From Haemophilus haemolyticus (GTDB lineage: Bacteria > Pseudomonadota > Gammaproteobacteria > Enterobacterales > Pasteurellaceae): DNA of 64,000 bases. The stretch covers positions 310,001 to 374,000 of the forward strand of contig NZ_CP031243.1 of NCBI RefSeq assembly GCF_003352385.1, written 5' to 3'. The notes under the pieces were generated by a model. It was not told where the DNA came from. It searched no databases and saw nothing but the letters and a program-made list of their open reading frames with translations. Both the position numbers and the translations under genes were made by a program. Of the stretch, positions 10,563 through 20,297 are shown in pieces (the stretch's first letter is position 1; each line of letters starts with the position of its first letter).

Positions 10563-10581
10563 GCATAATGAGAATAATTTT
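10563..10581 (+). promoter_or_regulatory. Fur-like box upstream of the hemoglobin-type receptor
   Basis: The sequence GCATAATGAGAATAATTTT resembles the Fur consensus of repeated GATAAT hexamers, matching at about two thirds of positions. A second similar AT-rich run, GAGAATTATTATTATTTATC, occurs at 10651-10670 just before the ribosome-binding site. Iron repression is expected for this receptor family. Binding is inferred. Confidence 0.55.
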
Positions 10582-10687
10582 TATTGTTTGATTTTGATCA
10601 AAAACAAAATTTTCTGATTGTGAGAGAATACGTTTTCTTATAATATATTTGAGAATTATTATTATTTATCATTCCATGGAGTTAAAC

Positions 10688-13600
10688 ATGACCAATTTTA
10701 GATTAAATCTGCTTGCGTATTCCGTTATGCTTGGGCTAACGGCAAGTGTTGCTTATGCTGATGAACCAACTCAACAGCAACTTGAGGAAATTAATGTATC
10801 TGGTTCTACCGAACATAGTGATACTAAAACACCGCCAAAAATTGCCGAAACTGTAAAAACAGCGAAAAAATTAGAAAAAGAACAAGCGCAAGATGTTAAA
10901 GATCTCGTGCGTTATGAAACAGGAATTACTGTCGTAGAAGCAGGACGTTTTGGAAATAGTGGCTTTGCAGTTCGAGGAGTGGAAGAAAACCGTGTAGCAG
11001 TTCAAATAGATGGACTTCATCAAGCGGAAACTATCTCTTCACAAGGGTTTAAAGAATTATTTGAAGGATATGGAAATTTTAATAATACGCGTAATAGCGC
11101 AGAAATAGAGACGCTAAAACAAGTTACAATTCGAAAAGGGGCTGATTCTTTAAAATCAGGTAGTGGCGCATTAGGTGGTTCTGTTAGTTTTGATACAAAA
11201 GATGCAAGAGATTATTTACTTAACAAAAATTACTACGCTTCCTATAAAAGAGGCTATAACACAGCAGATAACCAAAATCTTCAAACGCTCACTCTTGCTG
11301 GGCGTTATAAGTATTTTGACGCAATTGCTGTAATTACATCACGTAAAGGTCATGAATTAGAAAACTATGGTTATAAAAATTATAACGATAAAATTCAAGG
11401 AAAAACGAGAGAAAAAGCAGATCCTTATAGAAGAACCCAAGATAGTGCTCTTTTAAAAGTTGCTTTTCAACCAACAGAAAATCACCGTTTCTCAATTATT
11501 GCAGATTTATATAAACAAACTTCTAAAGGTCATGACTTTTCTTATACTCTAAAACCAAATACACAGTACATGACATATGATGAAGAAGAATTACGTCATA
11601 CTAACGATAAAGTAGAACGTAAAAATATCGCTTTTGTTTATGAGAATTTTACTGAAACACCATTTTGGGATACGTTAAAAATCACCTATTCTCACCAAAA
11701 AATTACTACAAGCGCAAGAACAGACGATTATTGCGATGGGAATGAAAAATGTGCATTAGCAGGCAATCCGCTTGGAATGAAATATAACGATGAAAATAAA
11801 CTTATTGGGAAAGATGGAATACCAGTCACTTATCATGATAAGCCAGAACTTAACTTACCTGGTTCAGATGTTGAAATTGATCTTCCTGTTAGACCGTATG
11901 ATGGTAATGAAAACAACTTACAAAAATGGAAACGAGTAGATTGGAACAATTTGCCTGCAGGATATTATTTAAAACCTTATTATAATAGCTGTGATTCAGA
12001 TTATAGTAGATGGTATGGTCCAAAACCAACTATTGGTGTTGCAGAAACTTGCCGAGCCACCTTAACAAGGGTCGGGACAAATACTCCAGCAAGTAAAAAG
12101 TTCACAATTAATGGTAAAAGTTATGACTTACTTAATGAAACAGAGAAAAATGTCATCTCAGATGAGCAAACACTACCAACTAACGTCAGTTATCTTTTTA
12201 GTTGTGATGCCTTAAATTGTAATGAAAGAAAAATACAAGGCTTTAACAAAGATGGAACTACTGTAGATATTCCTTTTGAGGTAATTGAAAAAAATGGCAA
12301 AAAATATGCCAAAACAGAAGTTAAAGCTAATGATCAGCTATCTGGTCCATACCTATTTATGCCAAATAAAATGGGTTATCAGGCGAATCTTTGGTCGCAA
12401 CGTGACTTAACAAGTGAAACCAAACAAATTAACCTTGACTTAACAAAACATCTAGAATTAGGTAAAACACAGCACGATTTGTCTTATGGTGGTCTGTGGT
12501 CTGAAATGAAAAAATCAATGACCAATCTAGCTGGAGATGCCCCTCTAAATGTAAAATGGTGGGCTCAATATCCACATAATTGTGATATCTTTTTAGCTCC
12601 TTCTACAACAGGTGCTAAACCAACGTTAAATCCAGAACGGACGAGTACATTATGTAATAATGTCAATGTGTTCTCTTTCCTAATTCCAGTAAAAACGAAA
12701 ACAGGCGCGTTATATTTTATTAATGATTTCCGTGTGAATAACTATATCGCTTTTAATTTAGGTTATCGTTATGATCGAGTGAAATATGAACCAGAATATA
12801 TTCCTGGAAAAACACCAAAAATCCCTGATGATATGGTGACAAATCTTTATATCACCACACCAGAATTTAATGCAAGTCAAGCAGATTCAGATCCTGATGA
12901 ATTATTAAAAAAAGAAGCCAATGCTGCAGCAAATATTAAAGAAATTGCACAACCGAAAAAATTTTCTGCAAGTTCCTACTCTTTTGGTACAACGCTTGAT
13001 CCGTTAAATTGGTTACGTTTACAGGCAAAATATAGTAAGGGATTCAGAGCACCAACAAGTGATGAAATCTACTTTACATTTAAACATCCAGATTTTTCTA
13101 TTCGACCAAATAGAGATCTTCAACCAGAAACAGCAAAAACCAAAGAGTTATCTTTAACTGTGCATAATGACATGGGATATATTACAACTTCTGTTTTCGA
13201 TACTCGATATCAAAACTTTATTGATTTATCCTATCAAGGGAGTCGTGAGGTTCATGGGCACTCAAAACTAATACCATTTTATTTTTATCAAAATGTAAAT
13301 AGACCAAATGCTAAAGTAACTGGTTTTGAAATTGCTTCACAAATATCCTTAGGAAATATTACTAAATTATTCAATGGTTTCAGTTTAAGCTATAAATACA
13401 CCTATCAAAAAGGCAGAATAAATGGCAATATACCAATGAATGCAATTCAGCCTAGAACAGCTGTTTATGGAGTAAGTTATGTTCACCCTGATGATAAATA
13501 TGGTGTTGATCTTTATGTTTCTCATGCATCAGCTAAAAATGCAGAAGATACTTATAATATGTTCTATAAAGAAGAAGGTAAAAAAGAAACTACAATCAAA

Positions 13601-13840
13601 TGGAGAAGTGAATCTTATACAACCATTGATTTGTTAGGATATATCAAGCCAATTAAAAATCTTACTTTAAGAGCTGGTGTGTATAACTTAACTAATAGAA
13701 AATACATTACTTGGGATTCAGCTAGATCAATTAGACCATTTGGTACAAGTAATATGATTAATCAAGATACGGGATTAGGTATCAATCGTTTCTATGCCCC
13801 AGGCAGAAACTATAGAATGTCAGTTCAATTTGAATTCTAA
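10688..13840 (+). CDS. TonB-dependent hemoglobin/hemoglobin-haptoglobin receptor family protein
   Basis: Outer-membrane receptor for heme-iron capture, energised by TonB. I use the ATG at 10688 because GGAG stands 6 bases before it, and [24 protein letters not shown] is a clean signal peptide. A TonB-box-like EEINVSG follows near residue 32, then the plug domain (about 55-190) and a 22-strand barrel ending in YRMSVQFEF with a terminal phenylalanine. Length of 1,050 fits the Haemophilus Hgp family. Unlike the known hgp genes it has no CCAA repeat tract after the signal peptide, so it should not phase-vary. Ligand choice among hemoglobin, haptoglobin complex or transferrin is uncertain. Confidence 0.85.
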   Translation: MTNFRLNLLAYSVMLGLTASVAYADEPTQQQLEEINVSGSTEHSDTKTPPKIAETVKTAKKLEKEQAQDVKDLVRYETGITVVEAGRFGNSGFAVRGVEENRVAVQIDGLHQAETISSQGFKELFEGYGNFNNTRNSAEIETLKQVTIRKGADSLKSGSGALGGSVSFDTKDARDYLLNKNYYASYKRGYNTADNQNLQTLTLAGRYKYFDAIAVITSRKGHELENYGYKNYNDKIQGKTREKADPYRRTQDSALLKVAFQPTENHRFSIIADLYKQTSKGHDFSYTLKPNTQYMTYDEEELRHTNDKVERKNIAFVYENFTETPFWDTLKITYSHQKITTSARTDDYCDGNEKCALAGNPLGMKYNDENKLIGKDGIPVTYHDKPELNLPGSDVEIDLPVRPYDGNENNLQKWKRVDWNNLPAGYYLKPYYNSCDSDYSRWYGPKPTIGVAETCRATLTRVGTNTPASKKFTINGKSYDLLNETEKNVISDEQTLPTNVSYLFSCDALNCNERKIQGFNKDGTTVDIPFEVIEKNGKKYAKTEVKANDQLSGPYLFMPNKMGYQANLWSQRDLTSETKQINLDLTKHLELGKTQHDLSYGGLWSEMKKSMTNLAGDAPLNVKWWAQYPHNCDIFLAPSTTGAKPTLNPERTSTLCNNVNVFSFLIPVKTKTGALYFINDFRVNNYIAFNLGYRYDRVKYEPEYIPGKTPKIPDDMVTNLYITTPEFNASQADSDPDELLKKEANAAANIKEIAQPKKFSASSYSFGTTLDPLNWLRLQAKYSKGFRAPTSDEIYFTFKHPDFSIRPNRDLQPETAKTKELSLTVHNDMGYITTSVFDTRYQNFIDLSYQGSREVHGHSKLIPFYFYQNVNRPNAKVTGFEIASQISLGNITKLFNGFSLSYKYTYQKGRINGNIPMNAIQPRTAVYGVSYVHPDDKYGVDLYVSHASAKNAEDTYNMFYKEEGKKETTIKWRSESYTTIDLLGYIKPIKNLTLRAGVYNLTNRKYITWDSARSIRPFGTSNMINQDTGLGINRFYAPGRNYRMSVQFEF

Positions 13841-13873
13841 TTGTATCTAAAAGCACAAAAGTGCGGAGAAAAT

Positions 13874-14044
13874 AATCTGCACCTCAAAAGTTGGACTAAA
13901 TTACCAATAATTGAGGTGCAGATTTTATTATAGCCAGACAGTATAGCTATAAAAATATTCGCTAATGAAGCAATGGAAAGTTTCTTTGAACCATTAAAAA
14001 CGGGATGTTTTATGGCTGGCTATTTAATCGTAGAGAGAAGATAG
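13874..14044 (+). pseudogene. Degenerate IS3-type insertion sequence remnant
   Basis: The frame at 13958-14044 reads FANEAMESFFEPLKTGCF and then a stop, resembling the end of the IS3-family transposase core (N-AESFF-TLK pattern) with its catalytic glutamate. Just upstream a 14-bp inverted repeat (AATCTGCACCTCAA at 13874-13887, complement at 13911-13924) contains AAAGTTGGACTAA, which looks like an IS3-group terminal repeat. The element is reduced to under 200 bases. The hairpin, followed by TTATTA, may now terminate the receptor gene. Confidence 0.55.
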
Positions 14045-14103
14045 TTGATGTAGTAAGGGATTATTTGGTGGGGGGAATTGTCGATGAATTCAACTGAAAT
14101 TAA

Positions 14104-14140
14104 AAGGACTGAGTCTAATACAATATGCTCGTCAGTCCTT
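14104..14140 (-). terminator. Terminator of tpiA
   Basis: A 9-bp stem (AAGGACTGA / TCAGTCCTT) followed on the minus strand by TTTTAATTT, about 65 bases after the tpiA stop. Confidence 0.6.
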
Positions 14141-14202
14141 AAGTTAATAATCTAGATTTTTAGGCGCGGCTGATTTGTACCGCACTTTTAATTCACTAAA
14201 AA

Positions 14203-14997
14203 TTAATTTTTCGCTGCTGCCGCTGCTTTTACAATTACTGCAAATGCTGGGGCTTTTAATGATGCGCCACCTACTAATGCACCATCGATGTCTGGCTGAG
14301 TAAATAATTCAGCGGCATTTGCATCATTTACAGAGCCGCCGTATTGGATAATTACTTGGTCTGCCACGGCTTGAGATTTCGCAGCGATGTGACCGCGGAT
14401 AAATGCATGAACTGCTTGTGCTTGTGCAGGAGTCGCAGATTTACCCGTACCGATCGCCCAGATTGGTTCGTATGCGATCACTGCACCGTTGAATGCTTCT
14501 ACGCCTAATGTATTGATGACTGCATCAATTTGACGTGCGCACACTTCTTCTGTTTTGCCCGCTTCGTTTTCAGCTTCAGTTTCACCGATACATAATACGG
14601 GCACTAAACCCGCTTCTTTTAATGCACCAAATTTTTTCGCTACGAATTCGTCGCTTTCTTTGTGGTAAGTGCGGCGTTCAGAATGGCCAATAATGATATA
14701 TTTTGCACCGAAATCTTTTAACATTTCAGTTGAAATATCACCTGTAAATGCGCCTTTTACGTTCACATCTACGTTTTGTGCGCCTAATTGAATTACATTT
14801 TTTCCGCCATTGCAGCAACAGCAGCAAGTAGAAAGCGCAGCTTCAGCCACATCTAAGTACATCACTGGTGGGGCAATTGCCACATCACAACCTGTTACAT
14901 CATGTAATTCTGCTTTTAATCCCTCGATTAATTCTTTGGTGAACGCTTTGGAACCGTTTAATTTCCAGTTACCCATAACTAAAGGACGACGTGCCAT
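14203..14997 (-). CDS. tpiA: Triosephosphate isomerase
   Basis: Interconverts dihydroxyacetone phosphate and glyceraldehyde 3-phosphate in glycolysis. I start at 14997 ([16 protein letters not shown]); the open frame extends further upstream, but this is the family N-terminus. Catalytic Lys12, His105 (IIIGHSERR) and Glu177 ([11 protein letters not shown]) are present, as is the phosphate loop IQYGGSVN. The protein has 264 residues, slightly longer than E. coli TpiA. The odd part is a run of five cysteines at 58-62, encoded by TGC/TGT codons where most homologues have a short loop. Terminates at 14104-14140. Confidence 0.95.
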   Translation of the reverse strand: MARRPLVMGNWKLNGSKAFTKELIEGLKAELHDVTGCDVAIAPPVMYLDVAEAALSTCCCCCNGGKNVIQLGAQNVDVNVKGAFTGDISTEMLKDFGAKYIIIGHSERRTYHKESDEFVAKKFGALKEAGLVPVLCIGETEAENEAGKTEEVCARQIDAVINTLGVEAFNGAVIAYEPIWAIGTGKSATPAQAQAVHAFIRGHIAAKSQAVADQVIIQYGGSVNDANAAELFTQPDIDGALVGGASLKAPAFAVIVKAAAAAKN

Positions 14998-15162
14998 TTT
15001 TGTTTCTCCATAGTTGATAAAATTAACTCGCCTACTATACCAAAATTTCGCCACGATTCTTTGCAGAAGATCATAAAATTAAAAAAATTCTCATAGAAAG
15101 ATGATTATCTTGTGCTAAAAAGCTACAATTACCTGTATGGAACCAATAAAAAATAACCAATT

Positions 15163-15597
15163 ATGAAACTTTTCAAAGCTGAACAATGGAATATTGACGT
15201 GCTTCTTCCTCTTTTTGAAGCCTATCGCCAAGCCTATGGACAAGCAGAGAATCCAGAACGCACCTTGGCTTTTTTAACTAATCGTATGCGTTTTAATGAA
15301 AGCCTGTTTTTTATTGCAGTGGATGAGAACGAAAAGGCTATTGGCTTTGTGCAGCTTTTCCCTCGCCTTTCTTCTTTACAACTACAGCGCTATTGGCAAA
15401 TCACCGATATTTTTGTGTTGGAACATGCACAACAAACAGAAATTTATGCGGCGTTGATTTCTAAAGCAAAAGACTTTGTGCATTTCACGCAATCCAATCG
15501 TTTAGTGGCAGAATTAGCACAAAATCAATATTCAATGTTGGAATCGGAAGGGTTTAAATTAAATCCGAAAGAACGTTTATTTGAATTGAGTTTGTAA
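15163..15597 (+). CDS. GNAT-family N-acetyltransferase
   Basis: A 144-residue protein with the acetyltransferase fold. [23 protein letters not shown] (about 45-68) matches GNAT strands 2-4, and [26 protein letters not shown] (about 85-110) the acetyl-CoA-binding region, though the usual Q/R-x-x-G-x-G/A loop is poorly preserved. The substrate is unknown. Its stop overlaps the xerC start by one base (TAATG), so the two are coupled. Confidence 0.75.
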   Translation: MKLFKAEQWNIDVLLPLFEAYRQAYGQAENPERTLAFLTNRMRFNESLFFIAVDENEKAIGFVQLFPRLSSLQLQRYWQITDIFVLEHAQQTEIYAALISKAKDFVHFTQSNRLVAELAQNQYSMLESEGFKLNPKERLFELSL

Positions 15598-16484
15598 TGC
15601 TAACCGCGTTAAATCGTTATTGGGATTATTTGCGGATTGAACGCCAAATGAGTCCTCACACGCTCACCAATTATCAACATCAACTTGATGCCATCATCAA
15701 AATCTTAGCGCAACAAGATATTCATGCTTGGGCACAAGTGACACCCAGCGTGGTGCGCTTTATTTTGGCGGAAAGCAAAAAACAAGGCTTAAAAGAAAAA
15801 AGCTTGGCTTTACGTTTATCCGCATTGCGTCGTTTTCTTAGTTTTTTGGTGCAACAAGGCGAATTGAAAGTAAATCCCGCCACAGGCATTTCTGCACCGA
15901 AACAAGGCAAACATTTACCGAAAAATATGGATGGCGAGCAAGTTCAACAATTGCTTGCCAACGATAGCAAAGAGCCGATTGATATTCGTGATCGTGCGAT
16001 TTTGGAATTAATGTATAGTTCAGGTTTACGTTTATCGGAATTACAAGGCTTAGATTTAAACAGCATTAATACTCGTGTGCGGGAAGTACGCGTTATCGGG
16101 AAAGGTAACAAAGAGCGTGTGGTGCCGTTTGGGCGTTATGCTTCGCATGCCATTCAAGAATGGTTAAAAGTGCGGGCATTATTTAACCCAAAAGATGAGG
16201 CGTTATTTGTTAGCCAGCTTGGAAATCGCATTTCTCACCGAGCCATTCAAAAACGTTTAGAAACTTGGGGGATTCGTCAAGGCTTAAATAGCCATCTTAA
16301 TCCGCACAAACTGCGTCATTCTTTTGCGACGCATATGTTGGAAGCCAGTTCTGATTTACGTGCTGTGCAAGAATTGCTTGGGCATAGCAACCTTTCCACC
16401 ACACAAATTTATACTCACTTAAATTTTCAACATCTGGCGGAAGTGTACGATCAGGCTCATCCAAGAGCGAAACGTAAGAAATAA
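15597..16484 (+). CDS. xerC: Tyrosine recombinase XerC
   Basis: With XerD, resolves chromosome dimers at dif. An N-terminal SAM-like core-binding domain (1-90) is followed by the catalytic domain with all active-site residues: Arg145, Lys169, His237, Arg240, His263 and the nucleophile Tyr272 (STTQIYTHL). Length of 295 fits XerC, and the downstream stem-loop includes its stop codon. Read-through from the GNAT gene is likely. Confidence 0.94.
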   Translation: MLTALNRYWDYLRIERQMSPHTLTNYQHQLDAIIKILAQQDIHAWAQVTPSVVRFILAESKKQGLKEKSLALRLSALRRFLSFLVQQGELKVNPATGISAPKQGKHLPKNMDGEQVQQLLANDSKEPIDIRDRAILELMYSSGLRLSELQGLDLNSINTRVREVRVIGKGNKERVVPFGRYASHAIQEWLKVRALFNPKDEALFVSQLGNRISHRAIQKRLETWGIRQGLNSHLNPHKLRHSFATHMLEASSDLRAVQELLGHSNLSTTQIYTHLNFQHLAEVYDQAHPRAKRKK

Positions 16485-16515
16485 CAATCCGCAGGTAAAA
16501 CCTGCGGATTGTTAT
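16481..16515. terminator. Bidirectional terminator shared by xerC and ygfZ
   Basis: A perfect 15-bp stem (ATAACAATCCGCAGG and its complement) with a 5-base loop. The arms include the last bases of the xerC stop codon and touch the ygfZ stop codon, so the two convergent genes end inside one hairpin. Confidence 0.85.
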
Positions 16516-17357
16516 TATTCAGTAATCGAATAAGTCAACTGCACTCGCTCTAACAATATTTCACTATTCGGCAATCTAAATTGTTGTTCCGAATCAATGT
16601 CGTTATTCATCACAACTTGCAACCATAAAACACCGTCTAAATTGACCGCACTTGTAATCGTGCCTGTTTTGCGCCAGTTGGTTTCCAGTTGCATTTCGAT
16701 TTCACTGCCAATTTCCACTTCCTGCTGGGTTTGTGCTTTAAAGATAAACATTGCGCGTTTATTCGCCCCACGATATTTCGCACGAGCTACCGTTTCTTGT
16801 CCAATATAGCAACCTTTGGTAAAAGAAATTGCTTGCTCAATAGCCTGTAAATTTAGGGCTTGTGGGATAAATTCATTTTGCGTTTGCGGGCTTAAATTTG
16901 GCAATCCTGCTTGAATATCTGCGACATCCCAAATTTTTTCATCACCATTAAAATTCACAGATAATTCAGTTTCATTTAATAAAATTGAACGCTGCCCATC
17001 AATTTCCCATGAAAAGTGCGGTGTAATTTTTCCACATTTTTCACCTATCACGCCAATGATTTGCCAATCACGTAAATCAAAACTCACTTTTGAAAATACC
17101 GCATATTTTTTCAAGGCATCTAGCCCGCTTGGCAAAAGATCTTTCTTAATCAGCAAAAAGAATTGTTCACTACTTACTTTAAACAAACGGTAAATTGCAT
17201 TCATTTTACCTTTTGGATCGCAGTGAGCTGTAAGAGTTGTTGCGCCACTTGCTAATCGCACAACATCAGTGGTTAACTGCCCTTGCAAATATTTTTCTGC
17301 ATCCGCACCATGTGCCTCAATCAGTTGATATTGAGTAAGAGAAATAAATTGAGACAT
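16515..17357 (-). CDS. ygfZ: tRNA-modifying protein YgfZ (folate-dependent, Fe-S maintenance)
   Basis: Folate-binding protein of the GcvT-like fold that supports iron-sulfur enzymes such as the tRNA methylthiotransferase MiaB. The signature KGCYIGQETVARAKYRG (about 181-197), containing the conserved cysteine, is intact. 280 residues, a little shorter than E. coli YgfZ (326). It is followed on the same strand, upstream, by yicC with a 9-base gap, so they may be co-transcribed. Confidence 0.9.
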   Translation of the reverse strand: MSQFISLTQYQLIEAHGADAEKYLQGQLTTDVVRLASGATTLTAHCDPKGKMNAIYRLFKVSSEQFFLLIKKDLLPSGLDALKKYAVFSKVSFDLRDWQIIGVIGEKCGKITPHFSWEIDGQRSILLNETELSVNFNGDEKIWDVADIQAGLPNLSPQTQNEFIPQALNLQAIEQAISFTKGCYIGQETVARAKYRGANKRAMFIFKAQTQQEVEIGSEIEMQLETNWRKTGTITSAVNLDGVLWLQVVMNNDIDSEQQFRLPNSEILLERVQLTYSITE

Positions 17358-17366
17358 TCTGCTTTC

Positions 17367-18230
17367 CTATTCTAAATTCTGGATTTGCTCACGCATTTGT
17401 TCGATAAGCACTTTTAGCTCAACCGCAGAAGCCGTGATATCCGCATTAATGGATTTAGACGCAAGGGTATTGGATTCGCGATTCAATTCTTGCATCATAA
17501 AATCTAATTTACGTCCAACTGCGCCGCCTTTTTTCAAAATATTCGTGGTTTCTTTCACGTGCATTTGTAAACGATCGAGTTCTTCTGCCACATCAATGCG
17601 TTGAGCCAGTAAAATCATTTCTTGTTCCACACGTTGCGGATCAAGATTAACTTGAGCATCTTCAAAACGTTGCAATAAACGTTCACGCTGCCATTGTAAA
17701 ACTGCTGGCATTTGTGACCGCACTTTATCCGCTTCCACAGCAATGGCATCCAAGCGTTGTTGAATAATATCGTTCAGTTTTTCGCCTTCACGACCACGCA
17801 TTGCAATAAAATCTGTCAGTAAATCATCAAAGGCTGTCAATAAATCTTGACTAATCGCATCTAAGTCTTGCTCTTGAGCTTCCACCACACCGGGGTAACG
17901 CAACACGTCTGTCAAATTAATTTCACCTTCTCCAGCCTGAGCTTTAATCCATTGCAAAGATTGAATCACTTGATTCGCAAGCTCTTTATTTAAATTCAAT
18001 TCACCATTTGTTTGTTTTTTTGTTTCAATGCGCAAAGAACATTCAATTTTACCGCGAGTAAGACTTTGACGAAGTTTCTCACGCAACGTATTTTCTAATC
18101 CGCGGAATTGCTCGGGCAAACGGAAAAAGTTTTCTAAATAACGTTGATTGACGGAACGAATTTCCCATACCGCATCGCCCCAATCTTTTTTCACTTCAAG
18201 GCGTGCAAAGGCGGTCATACTGTAAATCAT
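17367..18230 (-). CDS. yicC: YicC family endoribonuclease
   Basis: A 287-residue YicC/YloC protein. YicC of E. coli has been reported to affect small-RNA turnover and to have endoribonuclease activity. The N-terminal MIYSMTAFARLEVKKDWGDAVWEIRSVNQRYL is the family signature, and the C-terminal DUF1732 part carries GGAVGRKLDFMMQELNRESNTLASKS with the invariant ELNRE motif. It lies just upstream of ygfZ. Confidence 0.92.
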   Translation of the reverse strand: MIYSMTAFARLEVKKDWGDAVWEIRSVNQRYLENFFRLPEQFRGLENTLREKLRQSLTRGKIECSLRIETKKQTNGELNLNKELANQVIQSLQWIKAQAGEGEINLTDVLRYPGVVEAQEQDLDAISQDLLTAFDDLLTDFIAMRGREGEKLNDIIQQRLDAIAVEADKVRSQMPAVLQWQRERLLQRFEDAQVNLDPQRVEQEMILLAQRIDVAEELDRLQMHVKETTNILKKGGAVGRKLDFMMQELNRESNTLASKSINADITASAVELKVLIEQMREQIQNLE

Positions 18231-18349
18231 AAGCTCTCCTATTTTCTCTTAGCTTTGTCTTAGTTGATTCACGAAGTATTGTAACGAGATGAACACAGAA
18301 AGGGAAAAGAAAAGTGCGGTAAATAATAAAGATATTTTGTATTCTGTTA

Positions 18350-18376
18350 TTTACATGCTGTAAATTATACAATACA
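18350..18376 (+). promoter_or_regulatory. TyrR-box-like repeats upstream of the tyrosine transporter
   Basis: TGTAAA-N6-AATACA at 18359-18376 matches the TyrR box (TGTAAA-N6-TTTACA) perfectly in its left half. An overlapping mirror arm, ATTTACATGCTGTAAAT, spans the same point. TyrR controls tyrP in E. coli. Use here is inferred. Confidence 0.5.
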
Positions 18377-18415
18377 ATTATCGTAAATTTTACATTACAC
18401 CATAAGGAAACAAAC

Positions 18416-19618
18416 ATGAACAAAACTGTAGGCAGCACACTTCTCGTTGCTGGTACGATGATTGGCGCGGGGATGTTGGCTATGCCACTCACTTCCGCTG
18501 GCATCGGATTCGGCTTTACTTTAGTCTTATTATTAGGGCTTTGGGCATTATTAACTTTTAGTGCACTTTTATTCGTTGAGCTCTATCAAACTGCGGAAAG
18601 TGATGCTGGTATCGGTACACTCGCTGAACAATATTTTGGTAAAACAGGACGCATTATTGCCACGGCAGTGCTAATTATTTTCTTATACGCATTAATTGCC
18701 GCTTATGTCAGCGGTGGCGGTTCACTACTAAAAGATTTATTACCAGAAAGTTTTGGCGATAAAGTTAGCGTCTTATTATTTACCGTGATTTTCGGTTCAT
18801 TTATTGTCATCGGCACACATAGCGTAGATAAAATTAATCGTGTGTTATTTTTCGTTATGCTTGCTGCCTTTGCGGTAGTGTTAAGCTTAATGTTGCCAGA
18901 AATCAAATTTGATAACTTAATGGCGACGCCAATTGATAACGCTTTAATTATCTCTGCAAGCCCTGTATTTTTCACAGCATTTGGTTTCCACGGTTCCATT
19001 CCAAGTTTAAATAAATACTTAGGTGGCAACGTAAAAGCATTACGCATCTCTATTTTGGCTGGTTCAGCCATCACCCTTTGCGCTTATATTTTGTGGCAAA
19101 TGTCGACGCACGGCTTGCTCACACAAAATGAGTTCTTACAAATCTTAAAAGAAGATGCCACCTTAAATGGCTTAGTAAAAGCAACGCTTGCTATCACTGG
19201 CAGTAACATGATCGCAGGTGCGGTAAAATTATTCTCAACTTTGGCGCTGGTTACTTCTTTCTTAGGCGTAGGGCTTGGATTGTTGGAATGTATCGAAGAT
19301 TTATTAAAACGATCCTTTAATATTTCTGCAGGGCGAATATCCCTTGGCTTAATGGCGTTCATTCCACCTCTCGTCTTTGCGCTTTTCTATCCTGAAGGTT
19401 TTATTTTAGCGCTAGGCTACGCAGGCCAAATGTTTGCATTCTATGCCGTAGTATTGCCAGTTAGCCTTGTTTGGAAAGCTCGTCGAGCTCACACCAATTT
19501 GCCATACAAAGTATGGGGAGGAAATCTGACTTTAATTATCGTATTGGTATTAGGCGTAATCATTACATCCATTCCATTTGCGATTCGTGCGGGTTATCTG
19601 CCATTTGTTGTGGGTTAA
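18416..19618 (+). CDS. tyrP: Tyrosine-specific transport protein (aromatic amino acid permease)
   Basis: Inner-membrane proton-coupled symporter of the HAAAP family, 400 residues with about 11 hydrophobic helices. The first helix carries GTMIGAGMLAMPL, the conserved substrate and cation site of TyrP, Mtr and TnaB. Its best match by pattern is TyrP, since TyrR-box-like sequences lie upstream, but an Mtr/TnaB-type specificity cannot be excluded. A ribosome-binding site (AAGGAA) precedes the ATG. Confidence 0.85.
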   Translation: MNKTVGSTLLVAGTMIGAGMLAMPLTSAGIGFGFTLVLLLGLWALLTFSALLFVELYQTAESDAGIGTLAEQYFGKTGRIIATAVLIIFLYALIAAYVSGGGSLLKDLLPESFGDKVSVLLFTVIFGSFIVIGTHSVDKINRVLFFVMLAAFAVVLSLMLPEIKFDNLMATPIDNALIISASPVFFTAFGFHGSIPSLNKYLGGNVKALRISILAGSAITLCAYILWQMSTHGLLTQNEFLQILKEDATLNGLVKATLAITGSNMIAGAVKLFSTLALVTSFLGVGLGLLECIEDLLKRSFNISAGRISLGLMAFIPPLVFALFYPEGFILALGYAGQMFAFYAVVLPVSLVWKARRAHTNLPYKVWGGNLTLIIVLVLGVIITSIPFAIRAGYLPFVVG

Positions 19619-19629
19619 TAATATAAAAA

Positions 19630-19658
19630 CACCGTTCAATTTTGAACGGTGCTTTTTT
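19630..19658 (+). terminator. Terminator of tyrP
   Basis: A perfect 10-bp stem (CACCGTTCAA / TTGAACGGTG) followed by CTTTTTT. It also overlaps the end of the convergent antitoxin gene. Confidence 0.85.
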
Positions 19659-19875
19659 AACGCCAAATCATATTCAGTTTACGATGATTTATTGCGCAAT
19701 CTTTTAAATAGGCATTAATTAAAGTTTGATAAGGAATACCTACCTCTTTAGATAATGCCTTAAAGTAATCAACCGCATCATCATCTAAACGAATTGTCAC
19801 CACTTTTTTCGCTTTCAATTGTCCCGCATAAGGGTTACGAATCCCCTGAGAAAAATCATATTCATCTTTCATCAT
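19657..19875 (-). CDS. brnA: BrnA-type antitoxin
   Basis: A 72-residue protein with a ribbon-helix-helix core, KKVVTIRLDDDAVDYFKALSKEVGIPYQTLINAYLKD (about 24-62), the hallmark of the BrnA/CopG antitoxins. It overlaps the upstream toxin gene by 4 bases; BrnT-BrnA loci have this toxin-first order. It should bind the toxin and repress its own promoter. The start could be either of two adjacent ATGs. Confidence 0.85.
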   Translation of the reverse strand: MMKDEYDFSQGIRNPYAGQLKAKKVVTIRLDDDAVDYFKALSKEVGIPYQTLINAYLKDCAINHRKLNMIWR

Positions 19876-20153
19876 AAATTCTCCTTATATTGTTTGCTTT
19901 CATAAATAGTTGCTAAGCGAGCTGAAATAATCCGAATATTCTCATCTCGTTCACAATGAACAACCACAAGTGTATTATTTTTTTCACTACGTCCTAACAA
20001 TAAAAAACGTTCTTCATAAAAAGAATGCTCTGGATCGGGTATTAACAATGCATAATCATCATAAAATACTGTCATCGCTTCTTCAAAGCTTATACCATGT
20101 TTAATTTTATTGAGTTCTGCTTTATTACGATCCCATTCAAACCCATTTAGCAT
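19872..20153 (-). CDS. brnT: BrnT-type toxin (ribonuclease)
   Basis: A 93-residue BrnT family toxin, expected to cleave RNA in the free state. FEWDRNKAELNKIKHGISFEEAMTVF (about 4-29) is the family signature, and the C-terminal part RDENIRIISARLAT (about 66-80) contains the conserved arginine and RxISAR segment. The AT-rich palindromic sequence just upstream of the start (about 20160-20195) is a plausible operator. Confidence 0.87.
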   Translation of the reverse strand: MLNGFEWDRNKAELNKIKHGISFEEAMTVFYDDYALLIPDPEHSFYEERFLLLGRSEKNNTLVVVHCERDENIRIISARLATIYESKQYKENL

Positions 20154-20297
20154 AAGTATTATTCAATATTAAAACGTCAATATATTATATTTATAATTTG
20201 ATGAAAAAACAAACGACATATAAGTTATCATTACCAAACATTAACAAAAAAACGCTAAGATTTTTATTTTTAGTGCTTTAAAAAATGCGGTAAATTT

